This document shows positions 42,770 through 52,876 of a stretch of 64,000 bases of DNA, one piece after another. This DNA comes from Lachnospiraceae bacterium Phil5 (GTDB taxonomy: Bacteria > Bacillota > Clostridia > TANB77 > CAG-508), in the NCBI GenBank assembly GCA_002633185.1, contig NWBM01000003.1, positions 190,732 through 254,731 on the forward strand. Direction: 5' to 3'. The notes beneath the pieces were generated by a model, which did no database searches, was not told where the DNA came from, and was given only the letters and a program-made list of their open reading frames with translations. Position 1 is the stretch's first letter; every line of letters begins with the position of its first letter. The position numbers and the translations under genes are program-made.

Positions 42770-43672
42770 ATGGCGGAAGGTTATACATATCAAACAATGC
42801 AAGATAATATAAAAAGATTAAAAACAACATATCCATTTTTAGAAATAGGAAATATAGGATATAGTGTTTTAGGAAAGCAAATTCCAGTTATGAAAATAGG
42901 TAAAGGAGAAAAAGAGGTATTTTATAATGCATCATTTCACGCAAATGAATGGATTACAACATTAGTATTAATGCAATTTATAGAAGACTATGCTGCACAA
43001 TATGCCCTAAATGGAAAATTAGATTTATTTGATGCACGAAATATATATAATACCGTAAGCTTATATGTTGTACCAATGGTGAATCCAGACGGAGTAGATT
43101 TAGTCACAGGAGGTTTAAAAAGTGGGGAAAACCCTTACGAAAACGCACGAATAATTGCAAATAATTTTCCAAACATTCCATTTCCTAGTGGTTGGAAGGC
43201 AAACATAGATGGAGTAGATTTAAATTTGCAATTTCCAGCAGGGTGGAATCAAGCAAAAGAAATAAAATATTCACAAGGTTTTAACAAACCAGCGCCAAGA
43301 GACTACGTAGGTGAAGGACCACTTGTAGCAAGGGAAGCTCTAGCTGTATATAATTTTACTTTAGAGCATAATTTTAGACTAGTCATAGCATATCACACAC
43401 AAGGTCAAGAGATATATTGGAAATTTCAAAATTATAATCCACCACTTTCAGGATTTATAGGAAGGCAATTTAGCGAAGTAAGTGGATATAAACTAGCAGA
43501 AGTTCCATATAATTCAAGCTTTGCTGGATACAAGGATTGGTTCATTCAAAATTACAATAGACCTGGATACACAATTGAAGCCGGAATTGGAGAAAATCCG
43601 TTACCACTAGAACAATTTAGCAAAATATACAGTGACAACTTTGGAATATTAGTTTTAGGATTGGTTTTATAA
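42770..43672 (+). CDS. M14-family zinc carboxypeptidase (gamma-D-glutamyl-diaminopimelate peptidase-like)
   Basis: FHANEWITTLVLMQFIE, VPMVNPDGVDLV, NIDGVDLNLQFPAGW, YTIEAGIGENPLP. Confidence 0.9.
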   Translation: MAEGYTYQTMQDNIKRLKTTYPFLEIGNIGYSVLGKQIPVMKIGKGEKEVFYNASFHANEWITTLVLMQFIEDYAAQYALNGKLDLFDARNIYNTVSLYVVPMVNPDGVDLVTGGLKSGENPYENARIIANNFPNIPFPSGWKANIDGVDLNLQFPAGWNQAKEIKYSQGFNKPAPRDYVGEGPLVAREALAVYNFTLEHNFRLVIAYHTQGQEIYWKFQNYNPPLSGFIGRQFSEVSGYKLAEVPYNSSFAGYKDWFIQNYNRPGYTIEAGIGENPLPLEQFSKIYSDNFGILVLGLVL

Positions 43673-43684
43673 TTTTTTGGGAGA

Positions 43685-43735
43685 TTTTTTGGGACACCTC
43701 CAAAAAAAATATTTTTTGGAGGTGTCCCAAAAAAT
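43685..43735. repeat. GGGACACCTCC family palindrome (full copy) after M14 peptidase gene
   Basis: TTTTTTGGGACACCTCCAAAAAAAATATTTTTTGGAGGTGTCCCAAAAAAT. Confidence 0.9.
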
Positions 43736-43823
43736 CTATCAAAACACTTGTTAAAAAAAGCAATATTTGTTATTATACAAATGTAAAAAACATATAGATA
43801 AAAATATCAATCTATAAGAAAGG

Positions 43824-45551
43824 ATGGTAAATATGGAATACTTAGAAAAATACAATTATTGGCGCACAAGTGAAACATTCGATGAATCAACACGCCAGGA
43901 ATTGGAGAGGATCAAAGATGATGAAAATGAAATAAAAGAAAGGTTTTATAAAGACTTAGAATTTGGGACTGCAGGGCTTAGAGGAGTAATAGGTGCAGGA
44001 ACAAACAGAATGAATAAATACACAGTAACTAAAGCAACACAAGGACTAGCAAATTATATTATAAAAACAGGAAATCAAGATAAAGGTGTGGCAATAGGAT
44101 TTGATTCAAGACATTTTTCTCCAGAATTCAGCATGTGGGCTGCATTATGCTTAAATGCAAATGGGATTAAAACATATCGATTTGACACACTACGCCCAAC
44201 ACCAGTATTATCGTTCTCCGTAAGAGAATTAGGATGTATTGCCGGAATTGTAGTAACAGCAAGCCACAATCCGCCAGAATATAACGGATACAAAGTTTAT
44301 TGGCAAGACGGAGCGCAAATAGTTCCACCAGTTGATGGCGAAATAATTGCTGAAGTAAATGCAATAACTGATTACTCAGAAATAAAAATGATGGATTTAA
44401 ATGAAGCCATAGAAAAAGGATTATACAACGTAATTGGCGAAGAAATTGATACCAAATACATCAACACATTAAAAAAATTAGTACTAAATCCAGAAATAAT
44501 AAAAAATAATGCGAAAGACTTAAAAATTGTGTACACGCCACTACATGGAACAGGAAATATCCCAGTTCAAACAATTTTAAAAGAATTAGGATTTGAAAAT
44601 GTGTATGTAGTACCAGAGCAAGAACAACCTGATGGAGATTTTCCAACAGTAAGTTATCCAAATCCAGAAGATCCGAAAGCATTCGAGTTAGCGATAGCCT
44701 TAGCAAAAAATGTCGATGCAGATATCATTTTAGCAAATGATCCAGATGCAGATAGATTAGGAGTATTTGTAAAAAACGCAAAAACAGGCGATTATGAAAT
44801 GTTCACAGGAAACATGTCAGCATTATTTATAGCAGAATACGAACTATCGCAAAAGAAAGAAAAAGGATTATTACCAGAAAACGGCGCAATAATCACAACA
44901 ATAGTATCATCAGACTTAACAAAAGCAATGGCAAAAGAATATAACATGAAACTATTTGAAGTTCTTACAGGATTCAAATGGATAGGTGAAAAAATAAAAC
45001 AATTTGAACAATCAAATTCATATAAATATGTATTTGGATTCGAAGAAAGCTACGGATGTCTAGTTGGAACACATGCTCGTGACAAAGACGGAATAGTAGC
45101 AGTAATGGCAACATGTGAAGCTGCAGCATATTACAAATCAAAAGGAATAACATGTTTAGAACAAATGGAAAATATTTATAAAAAATACGGATATTACAAA
45201 GAAGGACAAATAGCACTAACATTCAAAGGAATAGAAGGCGCAGAAAAAATAAAAGAAATAATGGAAAAATTACGTAGCAATCCACCAACAGAATTAGCTG
45301 GATTAAAAGTATTAGAATTTAGAGATTATCAAACAAATATAGTAAAAGACTTACGCACAGGCGAAACACACGAAACAGGATTACCAAAATCAAACGTATT
45401 ATACTTTGATTTAGAAAACTCAAGCTGGTGTTGTGCAAGACCATCAGGTACAGAGCCTAAAATTAAATTTTATTGCGGAGTTTGCACAGATAGTGAAGAG
45501 AAATCAATTGAAAAACTTAATGCATTAAAAGAGCATTGGGGAAATATATAA
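43824..45551 (+). CDS. Phosphoglucomutase/phosphomannomutase family protein
   Basis: TAGLRGVIGAGTNRMN, IVVTASHNPPEYNGYKVYW, NDPDADRLGVF, RPSGTEPKIKFY. Confidence 0.96.
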   Translation: MVNMEYLEKYNYWRTSETFDESTRQELERIKDDENEIKERFYKDLEFGTAGLRGVIGAGTNRMNKYTVTKATQGLANYIIKTGNQDKGVAIGFDSRHFSPEFSMWAALCLNANGIKTYRFDTLRPTPVLSFSVRELGCIAGIVVTASHNPPEYNGYKVYWQDGAQIVPPVDGEIIAEVNAITDYSEIKMMDLNEAIEKGLYNVIGEEIDTKYINTLKKLVLNPEIIKNNAKDLKIVYTPLHGTGNIPVQTILKELGFENVYVVPEQEQPDGDFPTVSYPNPEDPKAFELAIALAKNVDADIILANDPDADRLGVFVKNAKTGDYEMFTGNMSALFIAEYELSQKKEKGLLPENGAIITTIVSSDLTKAMAKEYNMKLFEVLTGFKWIGEKIKQFEQSNSYKYVFGFEESYGCLVGTHARDKDGIVAVMATCEAAAYYKSKGITCLEQMENIYKKYGYYKEGQIALTFKGIEGAEKIKEIMEKLRSNPPTELAGLKVLEFRDYQTNIVKDLRTGETHETGLPKSNVLYFDLENSSWCCARPSGTEPKIKFYCGVCTDSEEKSIEKLNALKEHWGNI

Positions 45552-45553
45552 AT

Positions 45554-45605
45554 TTTTTTGAGTAGATTTTTTGGGACACCTCCAAAAACTCTACTCAAAA
45601 TTTTT
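45554..45605. repeat. GGGACACCTCC family copy (single arm) inside a GAGTAGA/TCTACTC hairpin
   Basis: TTTTTTTGAGTAGATTTTTTGGGACACCTCCAAAAACTCTACTCAAAATTTTT. Confidence 0.8.
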
Positions 45606-45705
45606 GCATAAAAAACCTTGTATAGGAAAAAATGTAATGATATAATTTGCGTATAAAACAATACGGAAACGAGGACGGTTCCGATTAAAGAAAGGAGAAT
45701 ATTAA

Positions 45706-47112
45706 ATGGCAGACGGAAAAGAGCTTAAAGAAAAACTATTCAACGAAAAGAAAGTTGGATGGGAAGGATTAACAGAAAAGCAAAGAAATGAAATATTCAA
45801 TTATTGTAACGGATATATGGGATTCCTAAATAAGGGAAAAACAGAAAGAGAAATTGTAAAAGAGTCTAGGGAACTTGCAGAAAAGAAAGGTTTTAAAGAT
45901 ATATCAAAATTTAAAACATTAAAACCAGGAGATAAAATTTACTATGTAAATAGAGATAAAAATCTATACTTAGCAGTAATTGGAAGCAATAATATAGAAG
46001 AAAATGGTCTTCATATTATTGGCGCACATGCAGATTCACCAAGATTAGACTTAAAGCCAAATCCATTATATGAAGAAGGTGGATTTGCATATTTAAAAAC
46101 ACACTATTATGGTGGAATTAAAAAATATCAATGGACAACAATTCCACTTGCAATACATGGTGTAGTTGTTAAACCAAATGGCGAAAAAATTGAAATATGC
46201 GTAGGAGAAGACGAAATTGATCCAATCTTCACAATAACAGATTTACTTCCACACTTGGCACAAGAACAAATGGAAAGAAAATTAAAAGAAGGAATTAAAG
46301 GGGAAGATTTAAATTTACTAATAGGTAGCATTCCTTATAATGACAAAGATGTATCAGAAAAAGTGAAATTAAATATTTTAAATATATTGAATCAAAAATA
46401 TGGAATAACAGAAGTAGACTTCTTAAGCTCAGAAATAGAATTAGTACCTGCATTTAAAGCACGTACACTTGGATTTGACAACAGCATGGTAGCAGCCTAT
46501 GGCCAAGATGATAAAATATGTGTATACACATCACTAACAGCAATATTAGAGGTCGAAAATCCTGCAAACACAGCAGTATGTATGATAGTAGACAAAGAAG
46601 AAATAGGAAGCATGGGAAATACAGGAATGGAATCACATGTGTTTGATACATTTATTTCAGAAATTCTTGACAAAATGGGAATAAACAAACCAAATCTACT
46701 AGACAAAGTATTTGTAAAATCAAAAATGTTATCAGCAGATGTAGATGCAGCATTTGATCCAATATACGCATCAGCTTCAGAAACAAATAACTCAGCATAT
46801 TTAGGAAGAGGAGTTGGAGTTAACAAATATACTGGCGCAAGAGGAAAATCAGGAGCATCAGATGCAAATGCTGAATTTGTAGCATGGGTTAGAAACTTGT
46901 TAGAAAAAAATAAAATAAACTATCAAATTTCAGAACTAGGAAAAGTTGATTTAGGCGGAGGCGGAACAATAGCTTACATTTTAGCAAACAAAGGAATGGA
47001 TGTAATAGACTGCGGAGTTCCAGTATTATCAATGCATGCGCCATATGAAGTAACAAGCAAATTTGATGTTTATCAAGCACACAAAATGTACAAAGCATTT
47101 TATCAAAAATAA
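45706..47112 (+). CDS. M18-family aminopeptidase
   Basis: IIGAHADSPRLDLKPNPLYE, DKEEIGSMGNTGMESH. Confidence 0.95.
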   Translation: MADGKELKEKLFNEKKVGWEGLTEKQRNEIFNYCNGYMGFLNKGKTEREIVKESRELAEKKGFKDISKFKTLKPGDKIYYVNRDKNLYLAVIGSNNIEENGLHIIGAHADSPRLDLKPNPLYEEGGFAYLKTHYYGGIKKYQWTTIPLAIHGVVVKPNGEKIEICVGEDEIDPIFTITDLLPHLAQEQMERKLKEGIKGEDLNLLIGSIPYNDKDVSEKVKLNILNILNQKYGITEVDFLSSEIELVPAFKARTLGFDNSMVAAYGQDDKICVYTSLTAILEVENPANTAVCMIVDKEEIGSMGNTGMESHVFDTFISEILDKMGINKPNLLDKVFVKSKMLSADVDAAFDPIYASASETNNSAYLGRGVGVNKYTGARGKSGASDANAEFVAWVRNLLEKNKINYQISELGKVDLGGGGTIAYILANKGMDVIDCGVPVLSMHAPYEVTSKFDVYQAHKMYKAFYQK

Positions 47113-47135
47113 AATAATATTTTCAAATTCTACAA

Positions 47136-47170
47136 AAGCCGAATAGTGCGAAAAAACTATTCGGCTATTG
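47136..47170 (+). terminator. Rho-independent terminator-like hairpin
   Basis: AGCCGAATAGT-GCGAAAAA-ACTATTCGGCT. Confidence 0.75.
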
Positions 47171-47192
47171 TAAAATAAGGAGGAAAAATACA

Positions 47193-47909
47193 TTGAAACA
47201 AAATAAATACATAAAAATCATAGTATCAATATTAGCATTAATATTAATACAGATGCTAAACATAAAAGTTTATGCAGCAAATTTAAACTTAAATATAGAC
47301 TTTAATGGAAAAGAAATTGAAATGGCATCTGAAACACCAGAAATGAAGTGGGAACTTAAAAACATTGCGCCGGGAAAATCGAATTCAACTACAATTATAA
47401 TAAATAGCATTGGAAACAAAGAAGTAAAAGCAGAATTTGCTACAGAAATTACAGATGGAAAAGAATATGAAGAATATTTAAATATGAAAATTACCAATTC
47501 AAAAAACAATGAAACAATATATGAAGGAAAATATAAAGAATTTACGAAGGTAGCTGAAAAAATATCAGCAAAAGAAACAAAATCGTATAACGTAATAGTA
47601 ACATTACCAGAAGGTACAGAAAATAAATTTGCAAATACAGGATGCACAATAAAATTCAACTTTACCGCAAAAGGAGAAAAAAATTCAATAGCAGTTGCAA
47701 ACCAACAGGAACAACAAGAACAAATGCAGACTCAACAAAATACGGTAGAGGTAGAGGAAGTTACAACAAACACAATAAAACAAATAAAAATAAGCCAATC
47801 ATACATAATATTTATTGTACTTGGAATATTGGTCGTGGTACTAGCTGTATTAATAATACTATTTATAAGAACAAGAAAATCTCCCCAAAAATCTACTCAA
47901 ACCTATTGA
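47193..47909 (+). CDS. Secreted/membrane-anchored surface protein (signal peptide + C-terminal TM)
   Basis: MKQNKYIKIIVSILALILIQMLNIKVYAANLNLN...; IIFIVLGILVVVLAVLIILFIRTRK. Confidence 0.8.
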   Translation: MKQNKYIKIIVSILALILIQMLNIKVYAANLNLNIDFNGKEIEMASETPEMKWELKNIAPGKSNSTTIIINSIGNKEVKAEFATEITDGKEYEEYLNMKITNSKNNETIYEGKYKEFTKVAEKISAKETKSYNVIVTLPEGTENKFANTGCTIKFNFTAKGEKNSIAVANQQEQQEQMQTQQNTVEVEEVTTNTIKQIKISQSYIIFIVLGILVVVLAVLIILFIRTRKSPQKSTQTY

Positions 47910-47971
47910 AAAATGAAGAAAAAGATGATATAGTGTTGAAAAAGCGTAAACTTAAAAAGGAGCGTGTATAC

Positions 47972-49489
47972 ATGAGTAAAGGAAAAAGATATAACGGAGA
48001 AAGAAAGTTGAACATTAAGAAAGTAATAGGTGTAATAGTAACAATTATTCTAATTATCGCATTTATAATAGGAATTAAGAAAATTCTAAAAGCAGACAAA
48101 AATGCAATGGCAACAAAGAACATAGAAATGGCATACTTCCCAGTATTTACAAACGGTAATTGGGGCGTAATAAATTCAAAAGGGGAAAAAGTAATAGAGC
48201 CTGCATATGCTGAAATGATAATGATACCAAACAAATCAAAGCCAGTATTTATATGCACGTATGATGTAAATTATGTGGATGGAAGTTATAAAACAAAAGC
48301 AATAAATGAAAAAAATGAAGAATTATTTACAGATTATGAAAATGTAAACACAATTCAAAACCATGATGCAAACAACAACTTATGGCTTGAAGAAGATGTA
48401 TTAAAAGTACAAAAAGAAGGAAAATACGGACTAATAAACCTAGACGGAAAACTAGTATTAAACTGCGAATATGATAGCATTACACCAATAAAAGGTGTAA
48501 AAAACAGTTTAATAATAAAAAAAGAAGGAAAAGTTGGACTTGCAAGTTCAAAAGGAACAGAAGTAATTCCTGCAGAATATGCTGAAATAACAGTATTAAC
48601 TGATGAATATGAAAATGGGTATTTAGTAAAAAATGCTGATGGAAAATTTGGAGTTATATCATCAGATGGAACTACAGACTTAGAATGCATATATGAAGAT
48701 ATAAAACACACAACAGATAGCGGAATGTATATAGTAAAAGAAAATGGAACATGGAAAGTTCGCCTAAAAGACGGAACAGCATGTCTAGAAGGAAAAGTAG
48801 ACAATGCAACAGAAATATATAGCGCAAATGTTGTAGTAAACAACAACGGAAAATACGGAATATACAACATAGAAACAGACTTAAAAATACCAGTAGAATA
48901 TGAATTTTTAGCACATACATTTGATGACAAATACATAGCTAAAAAAGAAGGAAAATTCGGAATAATAAACACAAGCAATGAAGTATTAGTACAATTTGAA
49001 TATGCAGATATAACATATAATAAACACACAGATTACTTAAAAGCAAAAACAGCACAAGGAGCATATTCATACATAACAAGAAACATGGAAGTAAAAGTAA
49101 CAGCAGGAGAAGAAACAATATTAAACGGATATATAAGCCTAAACATAAATGGCGAAACAAAATACTATGACTACAAATTAAACGAAAAATCAAACAAAGA
49201 CGTATACACATCAAACACACTATTCATAAAAAAAGAAAACGGAAAATACGGATTCGTAGACAAAAACGGAAAAACAGTAGTAGAATGCAAATACGAAGAC
49301 GCAAGAGAACAAAACGACTACGGTTGCAGTGCAGTAAAAGAAAACGGAAAATGGGGAGCAATAGACCAACATGGAAAAATAGTAGTTTCTCCAACATATA
49401 TACTAAAAGACGAAAACGAAATAGACTTCATCGGAAGATGGCACAGAACAGCAGATTTAAATGCAAATTACTATACAGATGCTGAGTAG
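47972..49489 (+). CDS. WG-repeat protein with N-terminal TM anchor
   Basis: AAAAAGGAG RBS then ATG 47972; repeated GxWGVIN.KGE..I...Y and GKYGLINLDGKLVL.CEYD motifs (ORF track start 47642 is upstream read-through). Confidence 0.88.
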   Translation: MSKGKRYNGERKLNIKKVIGVIVTIILIIAFIIGIKKILKADKNAMATKNIEMAYFPVFTNGNWGVINSKGEKVIEPAYAEMIMIPNKSKPVFICTYDVNYVDGSYKTKAINEKNEELFTDYENVNTIQNHDANNNLWLEEDVLKVQKEGKYGLINLDGKLVLNCEYDSITPIKGVKNSLIIKKEGKVGLASSKGTEVIPAEYAEITVLTDEYENGYLVKNADGKFGVISSDGTTDLECIYEDIKHTTDSGMYIVKENGTWKVRLKDGTACLEGKVDNATEIYSANVVVNNNGKYGIYNIETDLKIPVEYEFLAHTFDDKYIAKKEGKFGIINTSNEVLVQFEYADITYNKHTDYLKAKTAQGAYSYITRNMEVKVTAGEETILNGYISLNINGETKYYDYKLNEKSNKDVYTSNTLFIKKENGKYGFVDKNGKTVVECKYEDAREQNDYGCSAVKENGKWGAIDQHGKIVVSPTYILKDENEIDFIGRWHRTADLNANYYTDAE

Positions 49490-49518
49490 ATTTTTTGGGA
49501 CACCTCCAAAAAACATCT
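49484..49518. repeat. GGGACACCTCC family copy (single arm) overlapping the WG-repeat gene stop codon
   Basis: GAGTAGATTTTTTGGGACACCTCCAAAAAACATCT; TAG stop is within the repeat. Confidence 0.85.
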
Positions 49519-49596
49519 TGATTCGAAAAAGCTCGAAAAAAGTCAAACAAGTTTAACAAGTCAAAAAACAGTTTTGACAAAAATAGGCATAAACGG

Positions 49597-49658
49597 GGAC
49601 GGGGACAAAATGTTTCATTTTGACACATTTTTACCCCGTCCCCATTTGTGTCATTTTA
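49597..49658. repeat. GGGGACGG REP-like palindrome
   Basis: ACGGGGACGGGGACAAAATG...CATTTTTACCCCGTCCCCATTTGTGTCATTTT. Confidence 0.75.
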
Positions 49659-49850
49659 ATAATGTTACAAAAATGTAATGAAAAAGTAATAAAAGCAAGT
49701 TTTGCTTGGGAGATAAAGGAAAATCGAATAATATAAAAAAATAGATACTTGCAATAAATTTTATATAATGATAATGTTTGAAGTATAAAGCGGAGAACGC
49801 AAGTAGTTCTTTGCAAATCTATTTCTAAAGAAAAAGGAGGAAAAAAGTAC

Positions 49851-50456
49851 ATGAAGAAAAAGAAAACTATATTACTTATAGTAGTTGCATTATTGTTCAT
49901 CACAATTGTAATTGGTGGAATTACTGCTTACTTCACAAAAACAACAGAAACATTAAACAACGTTTTCACAATTGGTAGTATTAATATAGTATTAAACGAG
50001 CCAGCATGGAATGCCGCTAATGCAACAAATTTAGTTCCTGGAGATCAAGTTGATAAGGATCCAACTGTTACAAACACTGGATCAAACCCTGCCTATGTTT
50101 TTGTAAAAGTTACAATACCTAATTATTCTAATACAGATTTATTCTCATTAGATGGTATTGATACAACAGCATGGCAATTAATATCAGAAACTACATCAAA
50201 CAACGTATGTACACATGTATATGCATATGCAACAGGAAATACAGTTGCTAAATTAACAGCACTTAATCCAGCTGCTGCAGTTACATTATTTAACGATGTT
50301 ACATTAACATCAAACGAAACAGTAGCACAAGCAGCTTCAGATGCAGGAAACACAACCATTACAGTTACAGCATATGCTGTTCAAACGAATAATGTGGCTG
50401 ATGATGCAAACATTTCATCACAAGCAGATGTTTACGCGTTATTCTCTAATAGCTAA
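49851..50456 (+). CDS. TasA/CalY-like, SipW-dependent secreted protein
   Basis: TILLIVVALLFITIVIGGITAYFTKTTETLNNVFTIGSINIVLNEP...PGDQVDKDPTVTNTGSNPAYVFVKV. Confidence 0.88.
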   Translation: MKKKKTILLIVVALLFITIVIGGITAYFTKTTETLNNVFTIGSINIVLNEPAWNAANATNLVPGDQVDKDPTVTNTGSNPAYVFVKVTIPNYSNTDLFSLDGIDTTAWQLISETTSNNVCTHVYAYATGNTVAKLTALNPAAAVTLFNDVTLTSNETVAQAASDAGNTTITVTAYAVQTNNVADDANISSQADVYALFSNS

Positions 50457-50462
50457 TAAACA

Positions 50463-50491
50463 AAAAAAGCGACAATTAGTCGCTTTTTTTT
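50463..50491 (+). terminator. Rho-independent terminator
   Basis: AAAAGCGAC-AATTA-GTCGCTTTTTTTT. Confidence 0.85.
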
Positions 50492-50636
50492 ATAGTTGTA
50501 AAATTCTACTAAAAACGGCAGAAATATTACAGAAATATTACAAAAATATTAAAAAATCATGACATTTTAAAAAGTACTTGTAAAAAATTGTCGAAGGTGC
50601 TATTCTATGATTAGGACACGAATGAAAGGAAGAATT

Positions 50637-51230
50637 ATGGAAGAGAAAAAAGAACAAAAGAAGAATAATAAAGATATAAAGAAAATCTCAACTCAAGTAA
50701 TTGCCGCAATTCTATTCTTAGTAATTCTAATTGTAACGCTAATAACAATTGCATGTACAGTAAAAGCCTCTAATCTAGCCTTTCTAAGATACAAGTTCTA
50801 TATAATGAGGTCACAATCACAAACAAATATAGCATACCCAGGAGACCTAGTTATAGCCAAAAAGATGAGTGTAGACAAAATGAAAGTAGGAGACAGCATA
50901 GTTTATGGAGGTAAAAAATATTACTTTGCAGATTCAATAACTCAAGTAAAAAAAGCGAATACAATTACTAAAGTAATAGTTGCAGAAAAAGACGGAGTTA
51001 GATATCAGTTTTCTGAAGGTGACATCGAAGGAAAAGTAGTAAAAACAATACCTGAATTAGGAAATATAATTTCATTTTTAAGAACTCCTCTTGGAATGGT
51101 TATATTTATAATATTTACAATATGTGTTTTTGCATTGTTAAGAGTTTTACTATTAAAAGGAAAAGATGATGATGCAGATAACAACAAAAAACAGTACAAA
51201 CAGCAAACTAATTATAACAGTATAACATAG
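50637..51230 (+). CDS. Degenerate SipW/signal peptidase I-like protein
   Basis: LAFLRYKFYIMRSQSQTNIAYPGDLVIAKKMSVDKMKVGDSIVY followed by C-terminal TM; canonical SGSMEP, VHR and GDN boxes absent. RBS AAAGGAAG before ATG 50637. Confidence 0.7.
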   Translation: MEEKKEQKKNNKDIKKISTQVIAAILFLVILIVTLITIACTVKASNLAFLRYKFYIMRSQSQTNIAYPGDLVIAKKMSVDKMKVGDSIVYGGKKYYFADSITQVKKANTITKVIVAEKDGVRYQFSEGDIEGKVVKTIPELGNIISFLRTPLGMVIFIIFTICVFALLRVLLLKGKDDDADNNKKQYKQQTNYNSIT

Positions 51231-51301
51231 TTAATATTTAAAATATGTCATCATATTTTAATATTATATATATTCCTAAGATGAAAGGGGGGAAACTAAA
51301 G

Positions 51302-51958
51302 ATGGAAAACCAAAAGAAATCAAAAGGAATGACAGCTTTAGTTGTATTATTATTAATAGTTACTATAGCTGCATTAATATTAGCTACATATGCTTGGGCT
51401 AAATATACAAGTTCAGGAAATGGAACAGCTGTTGCTAATATCGCAAAATGGAATGTTACATTCAATGAGACTTCAGATGTAGTTATTACAACACAAACTC
51501 ACGTTGTTACTGGTAAAATAGCACCAGGTTCAAAAGGAACATTTGCAATTCAACCAAATGCAAATGATACAGAAGTATGCTTCACATATGAAGTAAAAGT
51601 TACAGCAGTTGACTTAGTTGATGGAAGTGGTAATGTTGTTACAACAGTTGGAGATAATGTTAGCGTAGCTGGATTTGCTTCTCACATAGTTTTAAGAGAA
51701 GGAAGTTCAAGTGGAACAGTTATGACTGTTAACAGTACAGCTTTAAATGGTGCATATAACTTAGATGGTCATAACAATGCTACAGGTGCTACAACAGACA
51801 CAACAACTATATACTGGGAGTGGAAATATGAAGATGACCCACAAACAGATGCATATGATGAGTTAGATACAGCTGTAGGACAAGCAGTAGCATCAGGAGA
51901 AATCGCTGGATTAAGATTTACATACACTGTAAAAGCTACTCAAGTTCAACCAGAATAA
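51302..51958 (+). CDS. TasA/CalY-like secreted protein
   Basis: GGGGGGAAAC RBS; ALVVLLLIVTIAALILATYAWAKYTSSGNGTAVANIAKWNVTFNE. Confidence 0.85.
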   Translation: MENQKKSKGMTALVVLLLIVTIAALILATYAWAKYTSSGNGTAVANIAKWNVTFNETSDVVITTQTHVVTGKIAPGSKGTFAIQPNANDTEVCFTYEVKVTAVDLVDGSGNVVTTVGDNVSVAGFASHIVLREGSSSGTVMTVNSTALNGAYNLDGHNNATGATTDTTTIYWEWKYEDDPQTDAYDELDTAVGQAVASGEIAGLRFTYTVKATQVQPE

Positions 51959-51974
51959 TTATTAACACATAATA

Positions 51975-52034
51975 CATGAGGGTTAGCCCTCATGAAAGAA
52001 TATATGAAAGATTATATTCTTTCATGAAGGCTAA
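51975..52034 (+). promoter_or_regulatory. Tandem hairpins with possible pseudoknot
   Basis: CATGAGGG-TTAG-CCCTCATG (51975-51994) sharing CATG with CATGAAAGAATATA...TATATTCTTTCATG (51991-52026); TTAGCC (51983-51988) complements GGCTAA (52029-52034). Confidence 0.6.
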
Positions 52035-52128
52035 TTTTAAAATATAAGCAAAAAATGTAACTAAAATATAAAAGCACAAAAGAAAATCTGCATTACAACC
52101 ATAATGCTAGAAAGGAAAACAAAAAGAT

Positions 52129-52860
52129 ATGAATGAAAAAGAAAAAAACTCAAAAAATTCAAACAACAATGAAACCAATCAATCACAAAAAAAACAAATT
52201 ATATATCTAATAATCATAGCTTTAATTCTAACATATATCTCACTATTTTTCATACATAACATTATAGACAGAGGTCAAATAAAAGACACCGAATCAGGTA
52301 CAATAAATTTTCCAAGCAAAATAGATGACAATGGTAATGAAATAATAGACAACGGAGGCAATAACAATGGAAACGGTAATAACGGTGATAACAATGGAGA
52401 CAACGGAAAAATAGTTGATAACAAAGATAGAATAAAAGTAAAACAATTTGGTACACAACCATTTGAAGAATTAAAGGAATTAGACATGTTCAGAAACTTC
52501 TATTTCCATGATGAAGCAATAATTGCACCAGGAGTTAAAGGTACATATAATTTCACAGTTGAAAACGATACAATACACGATTTCATTTACAACATCACAT
52601 TCACAGAAGAAAATCCATATAAAGTAAACATGGTATATAAAATAAAATTAAACGGAGAATACATTGTAGGAAGTGCAACAGAATGGAAGAGACATGAAGA
52701 TTTCACTAAATACGACTTACCACTAAACTCACCAAGAATAGATCTTTATGAGGTAGAGTGGAAATGGGAAGACACAGACTATGATACAGAAATAGGTGAA
52801 ACACCAGGTGCTTATTATAAAATGCATGTTAATGTACAAGCAACTAGAGTAGAAGAATAA
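52129..52860 (+). CDS. TasA-like surface protein with N-terminal TM and Asn/Gly-rich linker
   Basis: IIYLIIIALILTYISLFFIHNII...GGNNNGNGNNGDNNGDNG...EWKWEDTDYDTEIGETPGAYYKMHV, similar ending to the 51302 gene. Confidence 0.75.
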   Translation: MNEKEKNSKNSNNNETNQSQKKQIIYLIIIALILTYISLFFIHNIIDRGQIKDTESGTINFPSKIDDNGNEIIDNGGNNNGNGNNGDNNGDNGKIVDNKDRIKVKQFGTQPFEELKELDMFRNFYFHDEAIIAPGVKGTYNFTVENDTIHDFIYNITFTEENPYKVNMVYKIKLNGEYIVGSATEWKRHEDFTKYDLPLNSPRIDLYEVEWKWEDTDYDTEIGETPGAYYKMHVNVQATRVEE

Positions 52861-52876
52861 GGGAGGACATAAACTT

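Noticed and set aside
47642-47971. N-terminal extension of the WG-repeat ORF
   Set aside because: Overlaps the upstream gene in another frame; a good RBS and ATG exist at 47972.
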